DNA of 64,000 bases from Planktothrix rubescens CCAP 1459/22 (GTDB taxonomy: Bacteria; Cyanobacteriota; Cyanobacteriia; Cyanobacteriales; Microcoleaceae), in NCBI GenBank assembly GCA_904830895.1, contig LR882958.1, positions 986,001 to 1,050,000 of the forward strand, in the 5' to 3' direction. This document shows positions 36,801 through 46,200 of the stretch, one piece after another. The notes beneath the pieces are model-generated. The model saw only the letters and a list, made by a program, of their open reading frames with translations. It had not been told where the DNA came from and made no database searches. Position 1 is the stretch's first letter; each line of letters opens with the position of its first letter. Made by a program: the position numbers and the translations under genes.

Positions 36801-39800
36801 ATTGATTCGACACAAGCCTGGAGTAATTTAAGTTGATTTTTAGTCGGAATAATAATCGTTACGGACGGCCCTTGGTCGGGAAATTGATGATAAAAAATTC
36901 CTAGATTCAGTTCACTGGCCCAATTCGGTTGATAAACTTTTCCTGAACTTTGAAGACGGGTTAAGGCTTCTTGAATCGCGTGTTTTCCGGCATCAAAACT
37001 CGCGGGTTTTGCCGCTCCAGAAACGGCCGTTGAGCCGGGGGCGGTGCGCCAATGATAGAGAACTAAAGGAATATGACCAATCTGGCGAGAAATTTCCGTT
37101 GCTCGCAGGGCAAAATCATAATCCTGTGACCCTTCAAATCCAATTCTAAATCCGTCTAATTTCTCAAAAATCCCTCGTCTAACTACTAATAAATGCCCCA
37201 TATACATATAGGAAAGCAAGAGTTGGGGCGACCAATCGGGCTTAAATTGGGGGGCAAATCTTTTGCCATCGGGGTCAATTTTATCGTCGTCGGAATAGAG
37301 AAAATCGGTTTCGGGATATTGGATTAAATATAATGCCATTTCCCCTAACGCATCGGGGGTTAATTCGTCATCGTTATCTAAAAAGGCAATAAATTCCCCT
37401 GTAGCTTGACTGGCTGCACTATTAGTAGCCACGCTAATATTACCATTTTCGGTGCGTAAATAGACTTTAATTCGAGCATCTTTTGCTGCATATTCAGTTA
37501 ATAATTCTATGACTTGGGTATTGGTACTACAATCATCGGCAATACATAATTCCCAATTAGTATAAACTTGGTTAATTACACTTTGAATCGCTTTTTCCAA
37601 GAATTCAATCGGGGGGTTATAAACGGGCATAACCACAGAAATTTTAGGCAATATTTCTGGCGAATAAACTGTTAATCGAGTTTTTAAAGACTCTAAACTG
37701 CGTTCTGTCCATTGATTAGCAACTAACCAAGCCTGATAGGGTTCAATTGGTTGCAGTAATTCAAAGCCTTGGGGGGGTAAAAAATCCCCCTGGGGAACGG
37801 TTGTTTGCCGATACATCAGGTTCATTTGCCGCAGAATTGCTGGAATTTCCCAAGGCATCGGTAAGAGACGGCCTAAACGTTGTTTTCGTTCTCCTATTCG
37901 TTTTTGAATGGCTGCCGTATAACGAGAAACTTGTTTGACTTTTGCGGTGCTTTTTTCTAATAATCCATAACGATAAATTTGGAGAGTTTGAGGACAGTTA
38001 TAAATCAGAATTTCGCCATTTTCTAAATGGGCTTCTAAACTAATTTCCCAAGTTCCTGGGGGTAAATCAATTAATGCTTCAAACCCACTTTCGGCGCTTC
38101 CTATCCACTTAGGAAAAACCTGCCCTACATCGACACGACGTAACCCATAGGCACAAATTACCCATTGATTACCATAGATTAATTTTAATTGTGTAATTCG
38201 CTGATTAGGATGGCAACACCAGCCCGCAAATAGGATTTGTCCCTGTCGTTGTTCCCACTGTGACGGCACATCAAAGGAGGCTCTTAAGCTAGAAGCCGTT
38301 AGGGGATAACGGGCAAATACCGTCCATTTTCCATTACTATCTTGGGCTTCTAATTCTACTAAGGAATTGCCTTGAGGAACGCGAATTTGCAAATAAAATC
38401 CTGATGATTTTGCCTGAGAATAAACTGAATGAATATCCGCCACATCTTGACGTTCAATTCCATATTCTCCGGCAAAAATATCCTTGCCTATTCTAGCTCT
38501 CACCGCTTTTAGTTGTTGATTTCCAGTATAAAAACACCAACCGGAAATATTCAAAAATTTCTCCGTAAATCCAATTAATTCCCAATTCAGGGGAAAATCC
38601 AGCGAGTAAATAAATCGACGGCGAAATTGTTTTAAACGTCGTTTAGCACCCAGCCATTTTCCTCGCAGTTTCCAAAATTTGGAGGACTTCATAGCGACAA
38701 TTTCCTGTTGGGCTTTACCCAGTTCATCTTCTAAACTGAATATTTTATTTAAGGCTTGTTCAAATTGAGATTCTGCTCCCAACAATTTCATTTGAGTTCG
38801 ACCTAGTTCATCTTCTAAGGTTAAAAGTTTGGTCAGTCCATCTTGATATTGAATACTTAAATCTTGGAATTGAAATTGAGTAATTCCCAGTTCCGTTTCT
38901 GATTGAAGGCAGCGCCTTAATATTTCTTGATATTTGGCATCTACAGCTTGTAATTGCCCCTGGGTTTGACCTAATTCTATTTCTGTGGTGACGAGTTTAT
39001 CTACCGCCTGCTCAAATCGGGTTTTAAACCCTTCTAATTCCCCTTGGGTTTTGCCTAATTCTGCTTCTGTAGAGATTAACTTAGTTATAGCTTCCTCGGC
39101 TTTAACTTCTATACCATTGAGTTTTAATTGAGTTTCACCCAGGAGATTTTCAGTTTTAATTAAACGTTCAACGGCATCGTCAAAACGTTCTTGCCATTCT
39201 TGAATATCTTTTTGTAAAATATCTCTATCTTTGAGCAAAATATCTAAGTCTTTTGCTAGAACAGACTGATTTTTTTCTAATTTTCTGAGTTTTGCCCAAT
39301 CTTCAAACACCCAATCGGCTGATAAAGGTTGATTTAAACTCTCTAATTCCAATGCCGTTAAATGGCTATTTAATGGATAAGCATTGTTTTCTAAGGTCTG
39401 ATATAGTTCGATGGATTCAGGAAAATAGGCTTTAATAAATAGGGGTTTTGGAGTCGCTAAAATCCGATTTACTAATAGGGACGGTTCAAATTGATTGGAA
39501 AATTCACCCTGTAAATTAAGATTAAATTTATGATTGATTTGTTTGATAAAATCAGCCGTTTGATTGCCAACAGTATAAACATTTGCTAATAGGCAATTAT
39601 CGGGATATTTATGATAAAATTCTAAAATTTTGCGGTTATAATTGCTCCACATTTGGATAGCAATTTCGGGATGGTCTAGTAAGATAGCATCCGTCGCCCG
39701 ACGATATAAAGAGTCGATAACTTCCCAGGGAGAACGATAGACAAAAATAAACTTAGCCTGGGGTAATAATTGATGCCAAAAGTCTAAAAATAAAGTAGTT

Positions 39801-40132
39801 CTAGGATCTTTCCATCCCCAGGCTGAAGAAGAATCTTGATTAATTTCAATCAGTTTTTTAGCGGATTCTATCTCTTGTTCTGTGAGAGAGATTTCCCCTG
39901 AGAATACACACCCCAGTTCATCAATATCATGGCTTTTAAAAACAGATTTGTGAAAGTCTACAAAATCAACATTTTCAAAATGACCTTTAATATTCCCATA
40001 GTCTACACCGACTAACTGTTTACCAATATTAACCCCTAGATTTTGCAGTAGGGAAGCGGTTAAAGAGGTTCCTGAACGGTGCATTCCAGCAATAATAATA
40101 ACGGGAGAGGTGGTGTTAGTTGTATCCATCAT
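33863..40132 (-). CDS. Giant sulfotransferase / glycosyltransferase / methyltransferase polyprotein enzyme
   Basis: A 2089-residue cytoplasmic multidomain enzyme. Order: sulfotransferase-type domain (about 10-270; phosphate loop GMHRSGTSL at 16-24, VYRSPWEVIDSLYRR at 131-145), coiled coil of six 28-residue units (322-489), beta-rich region (about 500-740), GT2 domain 1 (from about 829, ISVVMPVYNPPIEFLEKA, with EFIAFLDNDDELTPDAL), GT2 domain 2 (from about 1090, VTIIIPTKNQLKLLQACV, with YVLFLNNDTEVINSHW), GT4 domain (from about 1369; VESYPRVIMEAMGYNLPIIT), and a C-terminal SAM methyltransferase (about 1800-2080; LISLGCGIGNHEI). It would assemble several sugars and modify the chain. It lies 92 bases downstream of the Wzt gene on the same strand. 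The combination recalls chain-terminating rulers such as WbdD; that is inference. Confidence 0.9.
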   Translation of the reverse strand: MMDTTNTTSPVIIIAGMHRSGTSLTASLLQNLGVNIGKQLVGVDYGNIKGHFENVDFVDFHKSVFKSHDIDELGCVFSGEISLTEQEIESAKKLIEINQDSSSAWGWKDPRTTLFLDFWHQLLPQAKFIFVYRSPWEVIDSLYRRATDAILLDHPEIAIQMWSNYNRKILEFYHKYPDNCLLANVYTVGNQTADFIKQINHKFNLNLQGEFSNQFEPSLLVNRILATPKPLFIKAYFPESIELYQTLENNAYPLNSHLTALELESLNQPLSADWVFEDWAKLRKLEKNQSVLAKDLDILLKDRDILQKDIQEWQERFDDAVERLIKTENLLGETQLKLNGIEVKAEEAITKLISTEAELGKTQGELEGFKTRFEQAVDKLVTTEIELGQTQGQLQAVDAKYQEILRRCLQSETELGITQFQFQDLSIQYQDGLTKLLTLEDELGRTQMKLLGAESQFEQALNKIFSLEDELGKAQQEIVAMKSSKFWKLRGKWLGAKRRLKQFRRRFIYSLDFPLNWELIGFTEKFLNISGWCFYTGNQQLKAVRARIGKDIFAGEYGIERQDVADIHSVYSQAKSSGFYLQIRVPQGNSLVELEAQDSNGKWTVFARYPLTASSLRASFDVPSQWEQRQGQILFAGWCCHPNQRITQLKLIYGNQWVICAYGLRRVDVGQVFPKWIGSAESGFEALIDLPPGTWEISLEAHLENGEILIYNCPQTLQIYRYGLLEKSTAKVKQVSRYTAAIQKRIGERKQRLGRLLPMPWEIPAILRQMNLMYRQTTVPQGDFLPPQGFELLQPIEPYQAWLVANQWTERSLESLKTRLTVYSPEILPKISVVMPVYNPPIEFLEKAIQSVINQVYTNWELCIADDCSTNTQVIELLTEYAAKDARIKVYLRTENGNISVATNSAASQATGEFIAFLDNDDELTPDALGEMALYLIQYPETDFLYSDDDKIDPDGKRFAPQFKPDWSPQLLLSYMYMGHLLVVRRGIFEKLDGFRIGFEGSQDYDFALRATEISRQIGHIPLVLYHWRTAPGSTAVSGAAKPASFDAGKHAIQEALTRLQSSGKVYQPNWASELNLGIFYHQFPDQGPSVTIIIPTKNQLKLLQACVESIKKTTYQNYQVVIIDNESDDPKTLEYFKKISDTEKISVLKIANQGKFNFAAINNRAVEQVNTDYVLFLNNDTEVINSHWLTQMMGYAHIRGVGAVGARLIYPDDRIQHAGILHGLHHGLAGHAFKLTHRQDFGYLAYSKVVRNYSAVTAACLLTPRQLFLDLGGFNQVDFAVAYNDVDYGYRLFEQGYQSVYCPEAELIHREGTSRGYKDDPKEVAKFRRQYADKIDPFYNPNLSLDNEWFQIQPRRYQLKSTVNSAPIPKILMCSNALEYTGAPLHQFEIVVKLVSEGKLEPTIFCVDDGPLRYAYEQQGIRVIVREHPLANIYQREAYNTVIERLANELQIEQFDLVYANTLETFFMVDCAKQKSIPCVWNIHESQAWQTYFNGLGSEISARALECFQFPYRVIFVADATRNLYQSLNSHHNFTVIHNGLDIQRLLKTSEQLTRIAARTALSIAEDEIVILLLGTVCERKGQKDLLEALPLLSTEYHHKIRCFIVGDRPSIYSTELARLKTQLPDTLKQRLTLVPETPETAQYFLAADIFVCTSRVESYPRVIMEAMGYNLPIITTPVFGIPEQVRPEINGLFYTPHQPEELAKCLTSLLENPDLRQEFAQNSQYVLESLNTFEEMTQSYLEIFQEAYFINPYPASNSFFSSQSVESLEIQINPPSAVTISAVEVNHPEPEIAEPQAKNYWETNPNAAASQWVSNPIIGDTIHQRMSGGQTQKYWLRWLIEDYFVGQKFNHLISLGCGIGNHEILMAELEFAQHIDAFDFSESSLEIARKDAKKAGVKVNFYQEDFNTFNLNPEVKYDVAFCSGSLHHVRELERFLEMVHKALHPQGYFIINEYVGANYCIYNKRQVELINRLYQCFHKLIRSGIMENKFINPSIHQVFATDPSEAVRSQLILPFIEYYFDIELFNPFGGAILHPLYPLLDHNQFLPGDPKGETLIKLLLEFEQILMEIPGGLESDFCLCVLRPKRF
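38666..39169 (-). repeat. Six 84-bp repeats encoding a 28-residue coiled-coil unit
   Basis: Within the giant gene, residues 322-489 divide into six units of exactly 28 residues (four heptads). Units 2 to 6 begin TKLISTEAELG, DKLVTTEIELG, RRCLQSETELG, TKLLTLEDELG and NKIFSLEDELG. Unit length is invariant, as expected for a rigid coiled-coil spacer that grows by duplication. Confidence 0.92.
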
Positions 40133-40224
40133 GTTCTTGTGTTTGGTTTCTATTTCAGCGTTTTAATCACAAAAAGGGGAATAGGGAATACCAGATAATA
40201 TTCTTACAACCTCGGTGCGGATTG

Positions 40225-41637
40225 CTATAGTTCCGATGCTGTTTTTACTAAACCGGACTTGATTTTTAAACTGGGTTCAATCAACAAGTCCACTACCCCA
40301 GTGCTACAGGAATCTTCATAGGGTTGAACTCGGAACATCCCAACATCAATACAGCGATCTAAATAAGTGAATTCACCCTCTACAATACCAGAAACTCCCG
40401 CATTCAGGAAATAAACATCCGGTGATAATTGACATTCAAACTTAAATTTGATGGCAATGGTTGTTCCGGGTTCAATCTGTTTAATCGACTGAGATGTGGC
40501 TAAAAAGGAAGCTCCCGCTAATTCAAATCCACTCACGGTTTTAATTAACATTCCAAAGCGAACATGGGAGGCGAGTTTATCAAATTTCACGGAATAGGTG
40601 TAAATATAACTATTTCGAGCGACTAAATGATTAACCGTTTCACCCCCTAAAGTAATAATATGGGGTTCTAAAATTTCAGCCCCACGGGAAGGATATTTAA
40701 TCGGATGATCAGGAACTAATTTGGGATCAAAATAATCTTTGTAATGTCCATTTTTTGAGCTAAAACTAGGTAAAACTGATGGAGATGCGGGATTTTCAGG
40801 GTGCAGATTATTTGGTTTAGAAGGTTCCGAAGGCTGTTCGGAAGACTGGGAAGATTTCTGGTTTAAATGTCTAATTTCCTCTCGAATCATTGCCATTTGA
40901 TCGGTATCGGCATAGATCATTTTTTGATATTTAGAAATGATCATTTTAGGAGTATGTTCGAGTAACAATTCTCCCCGATCCATTAATACAGCCGAGTCAC
41001 AGAGTTGAATAATTGAAGGGGCTGAATGGGAGACAAATAAAATGGTTCCACCCCGATCTTTGATTTCATGAATTCGACTAAAACATTTACGTTGAAAGGC
41101 TTCATCCCCAACGGATAAGGCTTCATCAACAATTAAAATATCAGGATCAACACTGGTAGCTACCGCAAATCCTAAACGCACATACATTCCACTGGAATAG
41201 GTTTTGACAGGTTGATCAATAAAATCTCCAATATCAGCAAAAGCAGCAATACTATCAAATTTGGCTTCAATTTCATGGGTTTTTAATCCCAATAATTGAC
41301 CATTAAAAAATACATTTTGTCGCCCAGTAAATTCAGGATTAAAACCACTACCGAGTTCTAATAATGCTGAAACTCGACCATTAACTTGCACATCTCCTTG
41401 AGTTGGGGTTAAAGTTCCAACAATTATTTGTAATAGGGTACTTTTTCCCGAACCATTGCGCCCAACAACCCCTAAAGTTTGGCCTTTCCAAACTTCTAAA
41501 TTAATATCTTGCAATGCCCAAAAATTATGAGCCAGACTCTTTCCAGGCACAAAAATTTCCTTCAATCTATCCACCGGATGGCGATAACGTTTGAAGCATT
41601 TAGAGACGTGATTAACAGATATAGCAATTTCGGTCAT
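40225..41637 (-). CDS. wzt: O-antigen-type ABC exporter ATPase with carbohydrate-binding C-terminus
   Basis: ATPase of a polysaccharide exporter. The N-terminal ABC domain (about 1-240) has Walker A VGRNGSGKS at about 57-65, the signature YSSGMYVRLG, and ILIVDEALSVGDEAF. A Ser/Pro-rich linker (about 255-295) leads to a beta-sandwich C-terminal domain (about 310-450) of the Wzt-C type, which in characterised systems reads the capped non-reducing end of the polymer. At 470 residues it matches such two-domain Wzt proteins. It follows the permease gene by 67 bases and precedes the giant enzyme, so the three genes probably form one unit. Confidence 0.92.
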   Translation of the reverse strand: MTEIAISVNHVSKCFKRYRHPVDRLKEIFVPGKSLAHNFWALQDINLEVWKGQTLGVVGRNGSGKSTLLQIIVGTLTPTQGDVQVNGRVSALLELGSGFNPEFTGRQNVFFNGQLLGLKTHEIEAKFDSIAAFADIGDFIDQPVKTYSSGMYVRLGFAVATSVDPDILIVDEALSVGDEAFQRKCFSRIHEIKDRGGTILFVSHSAPSIIQLCDSAVLMDRGELLLEHTPKMIISKYQKMIYADTDQMAMIREEIRHLNQKSSQSSEQPSEPSKPNNLHPENPASPSVLPSFSSKNGHYKDYFDPKLVPDHPIKYPSRGAEILEPHIITLGGETVNHLVARNSYIYTYSVKFDKLASHVRFGMLIKTVSGFELAGASFLATSQSIKQIEPGTTIAIKFKFECQLSPDVYFLNAGVSGIVEGEFTYLDRCIDVGMFRVQPYEDSCSTGVVDLLIEPSLKIKSGLVKTASEL

Positions 41638-41704
41638 TCGATGTTGATTTCGGTGGTTTATCAGTGATCAGTTTGTGTGTGAGTTGTGTGAGGAACTGTC
41701 ACCG

Positions 41705-42562
41705 CTACAAAACGTCAGCAAAGGCTGGACGCAACCGTCTATAAACCCATAGGCCTAAACAAAACATAACCAGGGCGAATATTGAGGACATGGCTAATTC
41801 TCCCCAATGTCTCATTTCCCCGACTAAAACTAAATCTCGATAGCTTTCTGAAAGTCCAGTAATGGGATTACACCAAACAATCCAAAATTGCCAGGATTCA
41901 GGAACTTTAGCGACGGGATATAAAATCGGCGTCACATAAAACCAAAGGTTCAAAATTACGCCTAAACTCTGGGGAATATCGCGTAGAAATACGGTTAATC
42001 CGGCTGTTAAGTAGCCTAACCCGGCGGTTAATAGGACTTGGGGTATCCAAACTAACGGCAGTAACCAAAGGGTAGGGTGGAGGATTTGAGAAGACAAGGC
42101 GGTTAAGCCAATTAAGGCCACTAAGCCAAAGGAGCTTTCAATAAAGGCGGAGAAAATCGGTACCAGGGGCAATAGTCCCAGGGGAAAAACCACCTTTTTG
42201 ACTAAGTTCGGCTGTCCGACAACGGAACTGGCTGCTTGAATTAATCCATTTGTGAAGGCAAACCAAGGAATTAAACCCGCAAATAGCCACAGGCCAAAGG
42301 CTAATTCGTTATCGGGAAAACCCTCAAGATTGAGTTTGACCTTGAGAACAATGGAAAAAACATAGGTATAAATCAGCAGTTGGGACAACTGATTCAATAA
42401 AGGCCAGAGGTTGCCGAGAATCGAACCTTTGTATCGTGCCTCTAAGTCCCTTCGGACTAATGTACTGAGCAGATTCAGTTTGAGGGATAATTTGCTATCG
42501 ACAAGCGACCACTGACTCCCACGCCCCGAACTTCTGACAAAACCCTTGATTGACCGCAGCAA
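41705..42562 (-). CDS. wzm: O-antigen-type ABC exporter permease
   Basis: A 285-residue inner-membrane permease with six hydrophobic segments, of the ABC-2/Wzm type. The N-terminal LVRRDLEARYKGSILG and the sequence GLIPWFAFTNGLIQAASSVV are characteristic, as is ITGLSESYRDLVL late in the protein. The start codon is TTG with GAGGA about 8 bases upstream; no ATG or GTG lies early enough. It pairs with the downstream ATPase for export of the surface polymer. The stretch 42563-42815 has no gene that I can see; it holds the leader and heptanucleotide repeats. Confidence 0.92.
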   Translation of the reverse strand: MLRSIKGFVRSSGRGSQWSLVDSKLSLKLNLLSTLVRRDLEARYKGSILGNLWPLLNQLSQLLIYTYVFSIVLKVKLNLEGFPDNELAFGLWLFAGLIPWFAFTNGLIQAASSVVGQPNLVKKVVFPLGLLPLVPIFSAFIESSFGLVALIGLTALSSQILHPTLWLLPLVWIPQVLLTAGLGYLTAGLTVFLRDIPQSLGVILNLWFYVTPILYPVAKVPESWQFWIVWCNPITGLSESYRDLVLVGEMRHWGELAMSSIFALVMFCLGLWVYRRLRPAFADVL

Positions 42563-42753
42563 TTTTTTCGTCCTCGTTCACTACACACACCATGATTTCA
42601 AGCTCACCACCGGACACAAAGGGCGAAGAAGACCTCAACCCTAGAGTCAACAGTGTTATCAGATATCCCGGCCAGAGGATTATTACTCCCAGATCTTGAT
42701 CTTAGTCAATTCAGTGTGCCATATAAGGTGTCCAGAAAGCTAGTCCAAGAGGT

Positions 42754-42777
42754 AATTACGAATTACGAATTACGAAT
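42754..42777. repeat. Heptanucleotide tandem repeat (ATTACGA)
   Basis: Three ATTACGA units; the same short array occurs at 58576-58598. Confidence 0.85.
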
Positions 42778-42815
42778 GGGCAAGAGGCAAGAGTTTACTC
42801 CCCCTGCCCCTCTAA

Positions 42816-42938
42816 TTAATGAGCGGAACCGTTACCATGGTAATCGTCGCTGTTATAGAAGCCGTTTTTGGTTCCAAAGAACAGACAGCCCAAGGTAAAG
42901 AACACCGTTAATACGGTCAGGATTAATTTAATATCCAT
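42816..42938 (-). CDS. 40-residue single-span membrane protein
   Basis: A complete frame from ATG to TAA. It starts MDIKLILTVLTVFFTLGCLF and ends NSDDYHGNGSAH. A single hydrophobic helix (about 3-22) is followed by FGTKNGFYN and a polar Asp/Gly/His tail. The size and the helix-plus-KNGF layout are those of small thylakoid subunits (a loose likeness to PetN-type proteins), and I believe similar 40-residue proteins occur in other cyanobacteria, but I cannot name it. GGAG lies 13 bases upstream. It lies between the divergent UPF0182 gene and wzm, in a repeat-rich region where random open frames of this quality are unlikely. Confidence 0.7.
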   Translation of the reverse strand: MDIKLILTVLTVFFTLGCLFFGTKNGFYNSDDYHGNGSAH

Positions 42939-43039
42939 TTTTGGTAATCAACTCCACTGAATACGCTTTTGATTGTAGACGTTTCTGAGTTGGCCGGGGT
43001 ATAAGTACCTAAACAAAATTAATTACACATCCTCTACCC

Positions 43040-43168
43040 AGATCCGGCGTTCCCTCCCCCCCCTAGCCCCCCGTGCACGGGGGGTTTGGGGGGGCTGTTC
43101 CCAGATCCGGCGTTCCCTCCCCCCTACTAGCCCCCTGTGCACGGGGGGTTTGGGGGGCTATTCCCTGT
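43040..43168. repeat. MITE-like repeat core, copies C1 and C2 in tandem
   Basis: Two successive copies of the hairpin core (CAGATCCGGCGTTCCCTCC ... CCCCCTGTGCACGGGGGG) seen in the full elements at 10482 and 56520. The TATAGCA ends are absent, so this is an internal fragment that duplicated. It lies upstream of the UPF0182 gene and may form strong secondary structure. Confidence 0.85.
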
Positions 43169-43233
43169 CTCAACATCTAGGCTTGATCGGTTACAATAAA
43201 ACCCAAGAGTTTCTCATCGCTTAATTGAATCTC

Positions 43234-46200
43234 ATGTCGAGAAAAAATCTGTTTTTTAAAGTGATTTTAGTGGGATTGAGTTTGGGCTTTATCCTCGATT
43301 TCACCGCTAAGTTTTGGGGTGAATTTCTTTGGTTTGAAGAAGTCGATTATTTGTCGGTTTTTAAAGGAAGATTATGGATAGAAGTTGGGTTAGCGCTATT
43401 GGGTTTATTAATCACTGTAGCTTGGTTAATGGGAAATTTAGTTATAGCTCGACGCCATCGATATTTACCTCAACATTTACAAAATAAACCTCCCGATCAT
43501 CTTTTTGATTTATCTCATCAGAATTTACCTCGATTTTCCTTGGGATTACCTTCGCTTTTAATGCTGGTGATGGGTTTATCCCTATTACTAGGTTTGATTA
43601 TTATTCATTATAGCCAGATTTTTATTAGTTATTGGCATTGGGATGCGAGTCAACCTCTATTTTCTAATCTACCCGCCCAGTTTGAACCTAATATTTTCGA
43701 GAAATGGATTAAAAATTTTAAAGATTACAGTTGGAAAATCCCTGTTTTATTAATTTTAGTAATTTCTATTCTCTGGAATCCTCTGATTATTTTTAGTTTT
43801 ATTGCTTTAATTTTTGGCTTTGGTTTTAGCCTATTATTATCAAGTCATTGGGCAAGTTTCTTGCAATATTTTCATCCCACTTCTTTTAACCAAATTGAAC
43901 CATTATTAAATAGAGATATTAGCTTTTATATTTTTAGTCTCCCCATTGCTCACTTGTTAGAATTTTGGTTAATTGGATTGTTTTCAGTTAGTTTTATTAC
44001 TTGTAGTTTAATCTATTTACTCTCTGGAAATAGTATCAGTCAAGGACGATTCCCAAGTTTTTCTCACCCTCAGCAACGTCACCTGCACGGATTAGCAGGG
44101 CTTCTGATGTTCAGTTGTGCGATGCGGTATTGGTTAGCCCGTTATGAACTTTTATACTCCACTCAGGGGGTAGTATTTGGGGCAGATTTTACTGATGTCA
44201 ATATCTTAAAACCCAGTTATTTATTGTTATCTATAATTGCTATATTTCTTTCTATTTTTCTGATTTGGCAATCTCTTTTTTCGGTTAAAAAAGTTAGACC
44301 ATATATTGATATTTTTTTAAGAAAAATAGGGGTACTATCTCTAATTAAAAACCGAAATTCACGCCGAGATAAATTATTCGCAGATAGCTATTCCCTTAGA
44401 GTAATATTTACTTGGTATTTAGGATTTGCGATTCTGGTAGTAAGTATTATACCAAATTTAGTTCAACAGTTAATTGTTCAACCTAATGAATTAGAACGAG
44501 AATTACCTTATATTAAATACAGTATTAAATATACTCGCCAAGGATTTAATTTAGATAAAATTAATGTTGAAACTTTTGATCCAAATGCTAAACTAAGTTA
44601 TACCGATATTCAAAATAATAATTTAACGATCAATAATATTCGTCTTTGGGATAAACGACCGTTATTACAAACTAATCGTCAATTACAACAAATTCGCCTC
44701 TATTATGAATTTTCCGACGCCGATTATGATCGCTATTCTATTCTACCCGATAAGTTTTTAGGAAAGTTCAACACAGGTTTACAAAAACAACAGGTACTCA
44801 TTTCTCCCAGGGAATTAAACTATGAATTAGTCCCAGAAAAAGCCAAAACTTGGGTTAACGAACATTTGGTTTATACCCATGGTTATGGTTTTACTCTCTC
44901 CCCAGTTAATCGGGTTGCGGAGGGTGGTCTTCCTGAATTTTTTGTGAAAAATATTGGTGCTGATCCACGATTAGATCAAGATACAACCTTAGAAGTTTCT
45001 CCCCGTATTAAAAATATAATTCCTATTGGTAAACCTCGACTTTATTACGGGTTACTTACCAATACTCAAATAATGACTTCAACTAAAGTAAAAGAACTCG
45101 ATTTTCCCCTGGGAAATGAGAATGTTTATAACATCTACAATGGCGAGGGCGGAATTGTGATTGGAACTGGATGGAAACGGTTGTTATTTGCCTATTATTT
45201 AAAAAATTGGCAAATGTTATTTACGGATAACTTCACCCCCGAAACTAAATTACTTTTTCGGCGCAATATTTTAGAAAGGGTAAAAGCGATCGCCCCTTTT
45301 CTACATTATGATAGTAACCCCTATCTAGTAGTTGCTGATTCTAACTCGCCATCCATTGACCATAACTATTTATATTGGATGATTGATGCTTATACTACCA
45401 GTAATATGTACCCCTATTCCGATCCTGAAGGAGCCGGATTTAACTATATTAGAAATTCGGTGAAAGTGATTATTGATGCTTATAACGGTAAGGTTAAATT
45501 CTATTCATTAGAGGAAGATCAAGATCCGATCATATCCACACTGAAACAGGTTTTTCCCGATTTATTTAATTCTATTGAAGAAATGCCCCTCACCCTGCGT
45601 CAACATATTCGCTATCCCGTTGATTTATTTAGTGTTCAATCTCAACATTTACTAACTTATCACATGAGTGATCCGATTGTTTTTTATAATCGGGAAGACC
45701 TCTGGCGGGTTCCAGTAGAAATTTATGCGAGTAAACAACAACCCATGGAACCCTATTATTTAATCATGCGATTACCGACGGAAAAAACCGAGGAATTCAT
45801 GCTGATGCTTCCCTTTACTCCTGCTAGTCGGAATAACTTAGTCGCCTGGTTAGCGGCTCGTTCTGATCTCGAACATTATGGGAGTTTACTATTATATCGT
45901 TTCCCGAAACAACGCCTAATTTTTGGCCCGGAACAGGTAGAAGCTTTAATTAATCAAGAACCCGAAATTTCCGAGCAGATTTCCCTCTGGAGTCGTCAAG
46001 GATCACGGGTAATTCAAGGGAATTTATTAGTGATTCCCATTGAACAATCCCTACTTTATGTTGAACCTTTATATTTAGAAGCAGAGGAAAATAGTTTACC
46101 CACCTTAGTTCGAGTAATTGTTGCTAGTGAAAACCGGATTGTGATGCGACCAACCTTAGAAGAAGCATTAAGAGATGTCTTTCAAGCCCCACCGATTCAA

